Below, one piece after another: positions 33,863 to 43,037 of a stretch of 52,221 bases of DNA. How positions within the stretch are numbered: position 1 is the stretch's first letter; each line of letters starts with the position of its first letter. Where the stretch lies: contig CAKQSC010000001.1 in assembly GCA_934271725.1 (NCBI GenBank), positions 1 to 52,221 on the forward strand, in the 5' to 3' direction. Position numbers and translations under genes: made by a program. Source of the DNA: an uncultured Clostridia bacterium (GTDB taxonomy: Bacteria; Bacillota; Clostridia; Christensenellales; Borkfalkiaceae). Below the pieces are notes generated by a model. It was not told where the DNA came from and ran no database searches. It saw nothing but the letters and a program-made list of their open reading frames with translations.

Positions 33863-35956
33863 TCAGTTCAACTTTTCAAGAAGTTTAAGGTCTATTCCCT
33901 TTTCGCCTATCTTGATTATTTCAACTTTTACCTTATCGCCTATGCTCAACACTTCGTCTACGCTGTTGATTCTCTTTTCGCTCATCTTGGAAATGTGAAT
34001 CATACCGTCTTTTCCGGGAGCGAGTTCGCAGAACGCGCCTACCTTGGGCAGTATTCTTACTACTTCGCTTATGAACATATCGCCGACTTCGGGATCTTTC
34101 GCAATGGAAAGAACAATCGCTTTCGCTCTTTCGGCTGCGTCTACCGAGCCGACAGACGCTATCGATACCATTCCGTCGTCTTCGATGTTAATCTTCGCGC
34201 CCGTTTCTTCGATTATCTTGTTGATGACTTTTCCGCCGCTGCCGATAACTTCTCTTATCTTGTCGGGGTTAATCATAAAACTGATAATTCTGGGAGCATA
34301 TTTGGACAATTCCTTGTTGGGTTCGGGTATGCAGGCAAGCATCTTCTTTAAAATCTGTTGTCTGCCTACGTTCGCCTGAGCGATTGCCTGACGCAAAATA
34401 GCCTCGTCTATACCTTTAATCTTTATGTCCATCTGTATAGCCGTGATGCCCTTTTCGGTACCCGCTACCTTAAAGTCCATATCGCCGAAGAAATCTTCAA
34501 GCCCCTGAATGTCCGTAAGAACGGAAACTTTTCCGCTTTCGACGTCCTTGATAAGTCCCATAGCGATGCCCGCAACGGGACGAGTGATGGGAACGCCCGC
34601 GTCCATAAGAGCAAGGGTGGAACCGCAAACGCTCGCCTGAGAAGTCGAACCGTTGGAACTCAACACTTCGCTTACCACTCTTATCGCGTACGGGAACTCT
34701 TCTATGCTCGGAATAACCGGTTCGAGAGCGCGTTCCGCAAGCGCGCCGTGTCCTATCTCTCTGCGTCCGGGGCTTTTAAGAGGTCTTGCCTCGCCGGAAG
34801 CGTAACCGGGCATGTTATATTGATGCATATATCTCTTTTCGTCCTCGTTGTCGAGTCCTTCGAGTCTTTGCGCTTCGTCCATAGTGCCGAGAGTACAGGT
34901 CGTCAATACCTGCGTTTGTCCTCTCGTGAAAACGCCCGTGCCGTGAACTCTCGGAAGTACCCCGTGTTCGCACCATATAGGTCTTATTTCCGTAAGTTTT
35001 CTTCCGTCCGGACGAATACCGTCTTTCGTGATTTTTGCTCTTACCTTTTCTTTCGTAAGGTAATATAATGCGTCTTTGATTTCTCTTTCCATATCGGGAT
35101 ATATATCCGCAAAATGGTTGAGCGTGTCTTCCGTAACTTTATCTTCCGCAACCTGACGGTCGTGTCTGTCGTAGTTTTCAAGCGCGTCGTCAAGCATTGC
35201 TCCCGCATAGTCTCTTACCGCTTTGTCGATTTCTTCGGGAACGTGATAGAGAGCCATTTCCTTTTTGGGCTTGCCTATCGCTTTGACTATCTCTTCCTGA
35301 AAAGCGCATTGTTTTTTGATTTCTTCGTGTCCGAACAAAATTGCACCGACCATTTCGTCGTCGCTTATTTCTTTCGCGCCCGCTTCAACCATCATTATTG
35401 CGTCTTTCGTGCCGGCGAGGTTAAGCGCAAGCGTGCTTTTTTCTTTTTGTTTAAGGTCGGGGTTGATAACGTATTCGCCGTCGACAATCGCTACTACTAC
35501 GCTTCCCGTAGGCCCCGCAAAGGGTATGTCCGAAATGGAAAGCGCGATTGAACTGCCTAACATTGCAAGCGGTTCGGGAGCGACGTCGGGATCAACCGAC
35601 AAAGCCGTCGCGATAACGGATACGTCGTTGAAAAGTCCTTTCGGGAAAAGGGGACGGAGCGGTCTGTCGATAAGTCTTGACGTTAAAATCGCCTTGTCGC
35701 TCGCTCTACCTTCTCTCTTTTTAAACCCGCCGGGTATTTTGCCGATTGCGTACATTTTTTCTTCGTAGTCTACGCCGAGCGGGAAGTAGTCCATTCCCGG
35801 ACGGGGTTCCGCGCCCATGGTAACGTTTACCATAACCGCCGTTTCGCCGCATCTTACGACGCAGGATCCGTTCGTTTGTCCGCAGTATTTGCCCGTTTCG
35901 ATAACGACTTCTCTTCCGCCGATGACGGTCTTAAACTCTCTGTAAGTGTCTGTCAT
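33863..35956 (-). CDS. pnp: Polynucleotide phosphorylase
   Basis: A 697-residue PNPase: two RNase PH domains joined by an all-helical linker, a KH domain (GSGGKVINKIIEETGAKINI near 555-575) and an S1 domain to the end. It degrades RNA phosphorolytically from the 3' end in the cytoplasm. The catalytic second PH domain shows RPDGR and SSNGSTSQASVCG; DGEYVINP lies in the first. It follows rpsO, the near-universal pair. A GGAGAA site lies close to the ATG. The 5' leader holds a hairpin at 35996-36016. Confidence 0.98.
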   Translation of the reverse strand: MTDTYREFKTVIGGREVVIETGKYCGQTNGSCVVRCGETAVMVNVTMGAEPRPGMDYFPLGVDYEEKMYAIGKIPGGFKKREGRASDKAILTSRLIDRPLRPLFPKGLFNDVSVIATALSVDPDVAPEPLAMLGSSIALSISDIPFAGPTGSVVVAIVDGEYVINPDLKQKEKSTLALNLAGTKDAIMMVEAGAKEISDDEMVGAILFGHEEIKKQCAFQEEIVKAIGKPKKEMALYHVPEEIDKAVRDYAGAMLDDALENYDRHDRQVAEDKVTEDTLNHFADIYPDMEREIKDALYYLTKEKVRAKITKDGIRPDGRKLTEIRPIWCEHGVLPRVHGTGVFTRGQTQVLTTCTLGTMDEAQRLEGLDNEDEKRYMHQYNMPGYASGEARPLKSPGRREIGHGALAERALEPVIPSIEEFPYAIRVVSEVLSSNGSTSQASVCGSTLALMDAGVPITRPVAGIAMGLIKDVESGKVSVLTDIQGLEDFFGDMDFKVAGTEKGITAIQMDIKIKGIDEAILRQAIAQANVGRQQILKKMLACIPEPNKELSKYAPRIISFMINPDKIREVIGSGGKVINKIIEETGAKINIEDDGMVSIASVGSVDAAERAKAIVLSIAKDPEVGDMFISEVVRILPKVGAFCELAPGKDGMIHISKMSEKRINSVDEVLSIGDKVKVEIIKIGEKGIDLKLLEKLN

Positions 35957-35995
35957 TTTTCTTTTCTCCTATTTCTCTCTTTGTTCTATTAGTTA

Positions 35996-36016
35996 CTTAC
36001 GGCAACCTACCGTAAG
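35996..36016 (-). promoter_or_regulatory. Stem-loop in the pnp leader
   Basis: A perfect 7-bp stem (CTTACGG/CCGTAAG) with loop TAGGTTG on the minus strand, about 40 bp before the pnp start. A weak promoter (TTGTAA, 17 bp, TAATAA at 36019-36047) would start transcription at or just before it, leaving a hairpin at the 5' end of the mRNA. Confidence 0.45.
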
Positions 36017-36104
36017 AGTTATTATCTTTTTATTCCGTCCGTTACAAACGACCGCCGTTAAACGGAACCCTTTTGCAACCGATTTTAACCCTTATCAAAA
36101 AAAT

Positions 36105-36132
36105 AAGGCGACAGCCGTTAAATTGTCGCCTT
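36105..36132 (-). terminator. Terminator of rpsO
   Basis: Nine-bp stem AAGGCGACA/TGTCGCCTT with a 10-nt loop and a T7 run on the minus strand, 14 bp past the rpsO stop. It separates rpsO from pnp. Confidence 0.92.
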
Positions 36133-36145
36133 AAAAAAACCGTTA

Positions 36146-36409
36146 TTATTTTCTCAGATTCAAAGCAGCGACAACGGCTCTGTAACGCTCGATATCGACT
36201 TCTTTCAGATAAGCGAGCAAATGCTTTCTGTCGCCGACCATCATCATAAGTCCGCGTCTGCTGTGGTTGTCGTTCTTGTTCGCTTTAAGATGTTCCGTCA
36301 AGTGGTTGATTCTTTCCGTCAAAAGAGCGATTTGCACTTCCGCGCAACCCGTATCGCCGGGGTGTCTGCCGAATTTTTCGATAATTTCCTGTTTTCTTGC
36401 TTTATCCAT
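36146..36409 (-). CDS. rpsO: 30S ribosomal protein S15
   Basis: An 87-residue S15 with the expected RHPGDTGCAEVQIALLTERI, HLKANKNDNHSRRGL and DRKHLLAYLKEVD. It binds the three-way junction of 16S rRNA in the central domain. Length is exactly typical. Its leader (36410-36499) holds two small stem-loops and could be the S15 autoregulatory site. Ribosome binding site AGGAGG precedes the ATG. Promoter at 36500-36528. Confidence 0.98.
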   Translation of the reverse strand: MDKARKQEIIEKFGRHPGDTGCAEVQIALLTERINHLTEHLKANKNDNHSRRGLMMMVGDRKHLLAYLKEVDIERYRAVVAALNLRK

Positions 36410-36499
36410 AATTTTATCCTCCTATATGGTGTAATTCGCCTTTCGCAATGTATACCGTCGAGTATTCGGTAAACTTTGCTAAGGTATCAAAGCCCTTTA
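36410..36499 (-). promoter_or_regulatory. rpsO 5' leader, possible S15 autoregulatory element
   Basis: The roughly 85-nt leader can form CTTTG/CAAAG and TACCG/CGGTA stems before the AGGAGG site. Many bacteria regulate rpsO by S15 binding to structured leaders; this one was not matched to a known class. Confidence 0.35.
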
Positions 36500-36528
36500 A
36501 TTATAACAAAAATATTTTCGTTTGTAAA
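36500..36528 (-). promoter_or_regulatory. Sigma-A promoter of rpsO
   Basis: TTTACA (36523-36528), 17-bp spacer, TATAAT (36500-36505) on the minus strand, immediately after the hemZ stop. Confidence 0.8.
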
Positions 36529-36533
36529 CTGTT

Positions 36534-37907
36534 TTACCCGAAAAGTTCCGACTTATCTTCTATAATCTTATCTATTTTCGCGATATAAGTCGCCGTGTCT
36601 TTGGGATTTGCGTATCTTTCTATCTTTTTTTCCTGCGTAAACACCCTTTTCGATATGGCGTTCGCCCCGACCGCGACGTTGTCGGAAGTTTCTTCCATAA
36701 CCGCCACGTTATACACGCAAGCCTTGCCCGGCTTGCAATACCCCGTGTTTTCAAGGTTGCCTTTCATATATTTCTGACGATACAGATAATACGGTTTATA
36801 CCCGTTTTCTTTAAGCGTTTTGTGGGCGTAATCCACCATTTCCGCTATGTCGCCGTCCGCAAGCCGTTCGGTGGTTTCTTTAAGTTTAGAGCCCGCTTTA
36901 AGCGCGAGAGTGTGCACGGTTATATTCTCCGGGCTTAAACTTATCGCTTTGTCGAGCGAATATTTAAAATCGTCGAAACTCTCGCCCGTAAGTCCGGCTA
37001 TCAGATCCATATTTATATCGAACGTCCCTTTTGCGAGTTCGTATTTATCGATAACCTCTTGCGCGGTGTGTTTTCTTCCTATGAATTCAAGCGTTTTATC
37101 GTTGAAAGTCTGCGGATTGACGCATATTCTCGTTACGCCGTACTTTTTTAAAAGCGAAAGGTTCTCCCGCGTAACGGCGTCGGGCCTTCCCGCCTCCACG
37201 GTATATTCCACCTTTTCGTCGCCGATAACGTCCTTTACCGCTTTAAGTATTTTTTCGAGGTTTTCCATACCTATCGACACGGGCGTTCCTCCGCCGATAT
37301 ACACGCTTTTAAGATTTTTGATATACGGCTTCGACGCGTAAAGTTCTTTTACGAGAGCATCCGTATAGCGGGGAAGAATATCCTTTATTTTGTCGACTTC
37401 CACGGAAATGAAGGAACAGTATTCGCATCTCGTCGGGCAAAAAGGTACGGATATAAACAGTTCCGTATCGTCGCCGTTCTTATCGTAAACGCCTTTCTGC
37501 GTTTGTAAAACGTCCTTTATAAGCGTCGTTTTTTCTTCGCTTACTTTCATAACGTCCGTAAAGAACTCCTCGAACTCGCCCGTTTCTTCGATTTGCATAT
37601 AAGCGAGTTTGGTAGGTCTTATTCCCGTAAGCGCGCCCCACGGCATACTTTCGCCCGTAACGGAAGAAATCGCCTTATACAAAGAGAGTTTCGCATACCT
37701 CAGTTTAAGTCTTTTCTCTTCCGTCGGATTATCGTATTTCGCAAGGTTGCCGTAGCATTTCGCTTCACCGTTTATCACGACGGTGTTGACGAACTTGTTT
37801 TCCGTAGCCTTGCAAACGTGTTTTATATTCAGTTTATCTGCGCCGTCGAAAAGATTTATTACTTCTTTAAGACCGCTTTCCGCTTCCGTCAGATTCGTTT
37901 CAAACAT
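36534..37907 (-). CDS. hemZ: Coproporphyrinogen dehydrogenase-like radical SAM protein HemZ
   Basis: A 457-residue HemN/HemZ-family radical SAM protein. The cluster motif CPTRCEYCSF gives Cys157, Cys161 and Cys164. A family-specific N-terminal domain of about 145 residues with MPWGALTGIRPTKLA precedes it, and SVYIGGGTP and the C-terminal HemN-like region follow. In clostridia HemZ sits, as here, in the recJ-relA-MBL block, usually without a heme pathway, so the true substrate is unclear. It overlaps the MBL gene by eight bases and is the last gene of its unit. Confidence 0.92.
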   Translation of the reverse strand: MFETNLTEAESGLKEVINLFDGADKLNIKHVCKATENKFVNTVVINGEAKCYGNLAKYDNPTEEKRLKLRYAKLSLYKAISSVTGESMPWGALTGIRPTKLAYMQIEETGEFEEFFTDVMKVSEEKTTLIKDVLQTQKGVYDKNGDDTELFISVPFCPTRCEYCSFISVEVDKIKDILPRYTDALVKELYASKPYIKNLKSVYIGGGTPVSIGMENLEKILKAVKDVIGDEKVEYTVEAGRPDAVTRENLSLLKKYGVTRICVNPQTFNDKTLEFIGRKHTAQEVIDKYELAKGTFDINMDLIAGLTGESFDDFKYSLDKAISLSPENITVHTLALKAGSKLKETTERLADGDIAEMVDYAHKTLKENGYKPYYLYRQKYMKGNLENTGYCKPGKACVYNVAVMEETSDNVAVGANAISKRVFTQEKKIERYANPKDTATYIAKIDKIIEDKSELFG

Positions 37908-38499
37908 TCTTTTTGCCTATAACGGTATTTTCTCCGTGCCCCGTATACACGACGTATTCTTTTTCCGACCTCAACAGTTTTCTTAAACTTTGCATCATTT
38001 CGCCGTAGTTGCCCGTAGGCAAATCGCACCTGCCGTAACCGCCGTCAAACAGCGTATCGCCCGAAAAACATGCGTTCTCTACGAAATAACAACACGAACC
38101 TTTCGTATGTCCGCTTGTCTTTAACACTTTGAAATTAAGCCCTATGAGGTTTATAACCTCTCCGTCCGTAAACGTTTCGTCTATTTTAAAGGGGTGAAAA
38201 ACTTCCCCCTCGAAAAGGTAAGAAGCGTTGCCCTTATCGTCGTTCACAAGGTCTTCTTCCTCTTTGAGGCAACATATTTTAACTCCGTTTTTTTGCAATT
38301 CCCGGCACGCTCTCGTATGGTCGAAATGCCCGTGCGTAAGCAAACAATACCTTAAAGTTATACCCTTTTCGTCCGCAAACTCTTTAATTTCGTCGTAATT
38401 TATTCCCGCGTCTATAAGAACGCCCTCGCCGTTATTTTCCACGACGAAAACGTTGCTTGCGAAATAATCGCTTTTTTGCTCTATTCTGTATATCTTCAT
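37900..38499 (-). CDS. Metallo-beta-lactamase-fold hydrolase (glyoxalase II-like)
   Basis: A 199-residue MBL-fold protein with THGHFDH, SGHTKGS, SGDTLF and a final GHGE, giving the usual two-zinc ligand set. It belongs to the short YcbL/GloB-like group found downstream of relA in many Bacillota. It is cytoplasmic and its substrate is unknown; a thioester hydrolase is the usual guess. It lies one base after relA and overlaps hemZ. Confidence 0.9.
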   Translation of the reverse strand: MKIYRIEQKSDYFASNVFVVENNGEGVLIDAGINYDEIKEFADEKGITLRYCLLTHGHFDHTRACRELQKNGVKICCLKEEEDLVNDDKGNASYLFEGEVFHPFKIDETFTDGEVINLIGLNFKVLKTSGHTKGSCCYFVENACFSGDTLFDGGYGRCDLPTGNYGEMMQSLRKLLRSEKEYVVYTGHGENTVIGKKNV

Positions 38500-38500
38500 T

Positions 38501-40636
38501 TTACGTAGTCGTCCTGAACACGTCGGTTATTTTAGGTTCTTTTCTTATTGCGTTTATCAGATCGTCCAAATCGTCTTTGCTTGTAAGTCTTATGTTTATA
38601 TCGACGACCGCTTGCTTTGTTTTGGCGTCTATTCTGCCGTTTACGGAAGTTATTTCCATTTTCATCTGAATGGTTTTAGCCGTAACGGTAGTAAGAATCG
38701 TAGCCTGACTGTCGCCTATCACCTTGATTCCCGCCGTGTACGAACTCTTGTCCGCCTGATTAGCCCACTCTACTTCTATAAGCCTTGCCGGATCCACGCC
38801 TTTCATATTCGGACAATCCGCCCTGTGAACGGTAATTCCTCTTCCGCGCGAAACGAACCCCGTGATTTTATCTCCGGGAACGGGATTGCAACACCCCGCG
38901 AATCTTACGAGAACGTCTCCCGAAAGTCCTTTAACCACAATGCCGTTGTTGGCAACCTGCGACATGGAGAAACGGTGTTCCGTCTGTTTGGGCATTGCCT
39001 TTAAATAATAATCTATGAGTTTTACGAGAACCTGATTTGTCGTAACCGCCCCGTAGCCTACGGAAGCGTACATTTCGTCGATACTTGCGAAACTCATTCT
39101 GTTAGACAGTCTTTCAAACGCCGTGTCCGTTAACAGTTCGCTTAAAACGTACCCTTTCTTTTTGGCTTCGTTTTCAAGCATACTCTTGCCCGTCTTTACG
39201 TTTTCGGCTTTCATTTCGTGCTTGAAATATTGCTTTATTTTTGCTTTCGCGCCCGAACTTTTAACTATTTTAAGCCAATCCCACGACGGACCTTTGCTGT
39301 TGGGGGAAGTTATAGCCTCCACCACGTCGCCGACGGACAGGGTAGAACCGAGCGGTACTATTTTGCCGTTTACTTTCGCGCCCGTGCATTTGTTTCCCAC
39401 CGCCGAATGTATGGCGTAAGCGAAATCGAGAGGCGTCGCGCCTTTCGGCAAACTTATAACGTCCCCTTTGGGCGTGAAAACCAGAACTTCGCTACTGTAT
39501 AAATCGCCCTTTAAAGTATCGAGAAACTCTTTGCTGTCCTGAAAACTTCCCTGCCATTCGACGACTTCCCTTATCCAGGAAAGGCGTTTATCGAAATCGT
39601 TTTCGTCCGCTTTGTTTTCTTTGTATTTCCAGTGCGCCGCTATACCGTATTCCGCCGCCACGTTCATATCAGCGGTACGAATCTGTATCTCGAATATCTT
39701 GCCGAAATTAGTTACTACCGTCGTGTGCAGACTCTGATAACCGTTGGGCTTCGGCGTCGCTATATAATCTTTTATTCTTCCGGGGATAGGCTTCCACAAA
39801 TGGTGAATCTTTCCGAACACTTCGTAACACTCGTCAACCGTTTTAACGATTACTCTTACCGCGGTAAGGTCGTATATCTGATCGAGCGTTTTGTTCTGAT
39901 TTTTCATCTTTTTATAGATGCTGTAAAAGTGTTTGGGCCTGCCGAACACTTCGCCCTCTATATTGCTTTCTTTTAAAATGTCTTTGAGTTCTTTCACGAC
40001 CTCGTCGACGAACTCGTTTCTTTCTTTCAACTTTTCGTTGATGTGCGTGCTTAAATATTCGTACGCTTCGGGATCGAGATATTTAAGCGACAAATCTTCG
40101 AGTTCGCACTTGATTTGCGAAATGCCGAGCCTGCCTGCAATGGGCGCGTAAATATCGAGCGTTTCCCTCGCCATTCTTTGCTGACGCTCCGCCGACAAAA
40201 AGTTGAGCGAACGCATATTGTGCAGTCTGTCCGCAAGTTTTATTATTATAACCCTTATGTCTTTCGCCATCGCGACGAATATTTTACGGAAGTTTTCCGC
40301 CTGTTCTTCTTCCAGCGAATGGAACTCTATTTTTTCGAGTTTGGTTACCCCCTGAACGAGTTCAAGGACTTCACTGCCGAAAGCGTTCGCTATATCTCCC
40401 TCGCTGACGGCGGTGTCCTCTATCACGTCGTGCAGAAACGCCGCCGCGACGGTCGGCGCGTCGAGTCCCAAATCCATTAAAATATTCGCCACCGCGCACG
40501 GGTGAATGAAATAGGGTTCTCCCGAAGCCCTTTTCTGCCCCTCGTGAGCGTTTTTGGCAAAATCGTAAGCCTTCTCAACCAAAGTAAGTTGAGAACCCGT
40601 ATATATTTCGCCTAATCTGTCGTATACGTCCGTCAT
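38501..40636 (-). CDS. relA: Bifunctional (p)ppGpp synthetase/hydrolase (Rel)
   Basis: A 711-residue long RSH protein. The HD hydrolase domain (about 25-180) keeps HD in AAFLHDVIEDT and the downstream ADRLHNM. The synthetase domain has RVIVKTVDECYEVFG and DYIATPKPNGYQSLHT. TGS (about 385-445) and ACT (C-terminal 75 residues) domains follow. Both activities look intact, so it should make and degrade the stringent-response alarmone. A four-base overlap with recJ and AAGGTGG before the ATG show coupling. Confidence 0.97.
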   Translation of the reverse strand: MTDVYDRLGEIYTGSQLTLVEKAYDFAKNAHEGQKRASGEPYFIHPCAVANILMDLGLDAPTVAAAFLHDVIEDTAVSEGDIANAFGSEVLELVQGVTKLEKIEFHSLEEEQAENFRKIFVAMAKDIRVIIIKLADRLHNMRSLNFLSAERQQRMARETLDIYAPIAGRLGISQIKCELEDLSLKYLDPEAYEYLSTHINEKLKERNEFVDEVVKELKDILKESNIEGEVFGRPKHFYSIYKKMKNQNKTLDQIYDLTAVRVIVKTVDECYEVFGKIHHLWKPIPGRIKDYIATPKPNGYQSLHTTVVTNFGKIFEIQIRTADMNVAAEYGIAAHWKYKENKADENDFDKRLSWIREVVEWQGSFQDSKEFLDTLKGDLYSSEVLVFTPKGDVISLPKGATPLDFAYAIHSAVGNKCTGAKVNGKIVPLGSTLSVGDVVEAITSPNSKGPSWDWLKIVKSSGAKAKIKQYFKHEMKAENVKTGKSMLENEAKKKGYVLSELLTDTAFERLSNRMSFASIDEMYASVGYGAVTTNQVLVKLIDYYLKAMPKQTEHRFSMSQVANNGIVVKGLSGDVLVRFAGCCNPVPGDKITGFVSRGRGITVHRADCPNMKGVDPARLIEVEWANQADKSSYTAGIKVIGDSQATILTTVTAKTIQMKMEITSVNGRIDAKTKQAVVDINIRLTSKDDLDDLINAIRKEPKITDVFRTTT

Positions 40637-42960
40637 CTTGCCACCTTTTTCGCAAAACCGTAAAACTCCGAATCGTCGAGTTGCGCTCTCGCTTTACCGT
40701 TTATTCTCAAAACTCCGCCTTCCGTATAGAAAAACTTTAACTCCGCAAAGGTTTCGTAACCCACCGTAAACTCGGCTATACTGCCTTCTTTACCGCTTAA
40801 AACGTACGCGCCGTAAGCGTCCGAAACGGTCTTTCCCGCAAGGCTTTTTATCTTGCCGTAAATCTTTGCCATATTTTCTCTCGAAAAATCCGCTCCGTCG
40901 AGATATTTTTCGGCGTTGAACGTCTTGCCCAAATACACCTTTTTGCCGTACGGAACGGGGTAGTCGCCGTAAGGTCTGTCAAGAAACACAAACGTTTCGT
41001 AATCTTCGAGCACCGCCGAATCGTACGGGGCGAGTATAACCGCCGTTTTAAGATTTTTCGACGGCGGGGCGAAAACGTCTCTTTCAAGCCCTTTAAGTTC
41101 GGGATACTCTTTTAAAACGCTTTGGTCGTACGCAATAAACGCAACGCCGTATCTTTTTACGGCAAGTTCCGTTAAGTCGTTTAATCTTTCCTTGTTTCTA
41201 TACCCGAAAACGTCTCCGTTTATAAGCGTTGAAACGGAACCGAATTCGCAAGCCGTATTTAAATCGTCTATACCGAGTTCGCACGGAATAACTTCTTTTA
41301 CTATTCCTTTAACGTACTCTTTCCCGCCGAAAACGGAATACGTCGGCTCGAAAATTATTTTCTTTTCGCCGGGGTAGTTAAGCGTTTTTACGTCGGATAT
41401 AGCGTTAAACCATAACATATCGCACGTTTTCGTTTTGAAAACCACGTGCGGTGAACCGTTTTTAAAGGGAGATATTCCCTCGCATACGCCCGTCGTTACG
41501 ATAACGGGTTTTCTGTTGTCCGCACCGCAAGGCTCTATTCTTTCGAGTTCTTTCGCGAGTTTTGCGTCGATAGGTTCGTCTGTTTCCATATCGCAGTAAA
41601 CCGCGTTTTCCGAAAGGCTTTCTCCGCTTTCTTCTTCTATTACCTTTGAAAAAGCCTCTTTAAACTTTTCGTAATTTTCTTCCGTTACGCTTACGCCCGC
41701 GGCTTGCGCGTGTCCGCCGTAATCGATGACGAATTCTTTACATTTCCCGAGAGCCCCGAATATATTTATGCCGTCGCACGATCTGCACGAACCTTTAAAA
41801 ATACCGTCGCCCGAACCCGCGAAAACTATCGAAGGTCTTGAAAACTCTTCCGTGAGTTTTGCCGAAACTATGCCCGCGAAACCCGTTTTCCACGATTTGT
41901 CCGCAACGACTATCGCACCGCCGTATGCGCCCGTTCTTTTTAACTGCTCTTTGGCAAGGGAATACATTTTTTCACATTCGCCTTGCCTTTCCGTATTATA
42001 GTTTGTCAAAAGCACGGCGAGATCCGTCATCTCCGAGCCGTCTTCCGTCATAAAATAACGCAATCCCGCGTTCGCGTTGCCCATTCTGCCCGACGCGTTT
42101 ATTTTGGGCGCGATTAAATAAGCGAGATTCGACGAAGTAACCGTCCTTTGCGCGCTCGCCCCGAGCAATTTTTTATATTGAGGTCTTATTTTGTCCGAAT
42201 TGAATATTTTCAGCCCGAAATATACTATCGCCCTGTTTTCGTCCGTAAGTGGCATACTGTCCGCAACGGTCGCGAGAGCGACAAGATCGAGATATTCGTC
42301 CGCCTTTTTACCCGTCAGAGCATAAGCGACTTTATACGCCACCGCGCAACCGCAAAGCCCCGAAAAAGGATATTTCTGATCTTTTCTTTTGGGGTTGATA
42401 ACAAGCGTATCGGGAAGAATCTCGGGTATCTCGTGGTGGTCGGTAACTATAACGTCTATGCCGAGATTTTTAATTTCTTCTATAACTTCTCTGTCGCCTA
42501 TTCCGCAGTCCACCGTTATTAAAAGGTCGGGATAAGAAAACCCCTTTTCCGTCCATTCGTCTACCGCCCTTTCGAGAACGGAAAGAGATAACCCGTAACC
42601 GTCCTCACGCTCGGGAACGACGTATTCCACCGTTATGCCGAACCCCGTCAGACTTTTGTATAAAACGGTCGTCGCGCTTATGCCGTCCGCGTCGTAATCG
42701 CCGTAAATCATAACGGTTTCGCCCTTTTCTTTCGCTTGTTTTATTCTTTCGACGACGGCTTGCATATCCGCCAGATCGAAAGGCGAATTAAAGTCCTGTT
42801 CACAGGGGTTTAAAAAGGATTTCAATTTTTTCTCGTCCGTATACCCCCTGAAATAAAGTATTTCGGCAAGTACGGGCGAAATATCGCACGACAAAGCCAA
42901 CCTCGAAATGTTTTCAAGGTCGTTTTTATTCGGTTGACACGCAATATTTATCTTTTTCAT
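40633..42960 (-). CDS. recJ: Single-stranded-DNA exonuclease RecJ
   Basis: A 775-residue RecJ with the DHH motifs YGDYDADGISAT, VDCGIGD and VTDHHEIP, the DHHA1 motif GGHAQAAG, and an OB-like domain. The C-terminal 200 residues form an extra domain found in Bacillota RecJ. It degrades single-stranded DNA 5' to 3' in repair and recombination. It opens the recJ-relA unit. A weak promoter (TTGAAA, 16 bp, TAATTA, 42977-43004) overlaps the secF terminator. Confidence 0.95.
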   Translation of the reverse strand: MKKINIACQPNKNDLENISRLALSCDISPVLAEILYFRGYTDEKKLKSFLNPCEQDFNSPFDLADMQAVVERIKQAKEKGETVMIYGDYDADGISATTVLYKSLTGFGITVEYVVPEREDGYGLSLSVLERAVDEWTEKGFSYPDLLITVDCGIGDREVIEEIKNLGIDVIVTDHHEIPEILPDTLVINPKRKDQKYPFSGLCGCAVAYKVAYALTGKKADEYLDLVALATVADSMPLTDENRAIVYFGLKIFNSDKIRPQYKKLLGASAQRTVTSSNLAYLIAPKINASGRMGNANAGLRYFMTEDGSEMTDLAVLLTNYNTERQGECEKMYSLAKEQLKRTGAYGGAIVVADKSWKTGFAGIVSAKLTEEFSRPSIVFAGSGDGIFKGSCRSCDGINIFGALGKCKEFVIDYGGHAQAAGVSVTEENYEKFKEAFSKVIEEESGESLSENAVYCDMETDEPIDAKLAKELERIEPCGADNRKPVIVTTGVCEGISPFKNGSPHVVFKTKTCDMLWFNAISDVKTLNYPGEKKIIFEPTYSVFGGKEYVKGIVKEVIPCELGIDDLNTACEFGSVSTLINGDVFGYRNKERLNDLTELAVKRYGVAFIAYDQSVLKEYPELKGLERDVFAPPSKNLKTAVILAPYDSAVLEDYETFVFLDRPYGDYPVPYGKKVYLGKTFNAEKYLDGADFSRENMAKIYGKIKSLAGKTVSDAYGAYVLSGKEGSIAEFTVGYETFAELKFFYTEGGVLRINGKARAQLDDSEFYGFAKKVAR

Positions 42961-42987
42961 ATTTATACTCGCCTTTTAATTACAAAT

Positions 42988-43013
42988 AAAGCGGGCTGTT
43001 TCAAACCCGCTTT
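42988..43013 (-). terminator. Terminator of secD-secF
   Basis: Eight-bp stem AAAGCGGG/CCCGCTTT with a 10-nt loop followed by ATTTG on the minus strand, 24 bp past the secF stop. Confidence 0.8.
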
Positions 43014-43037
43014 TTTAAAGTCTTAAAAACTATACCG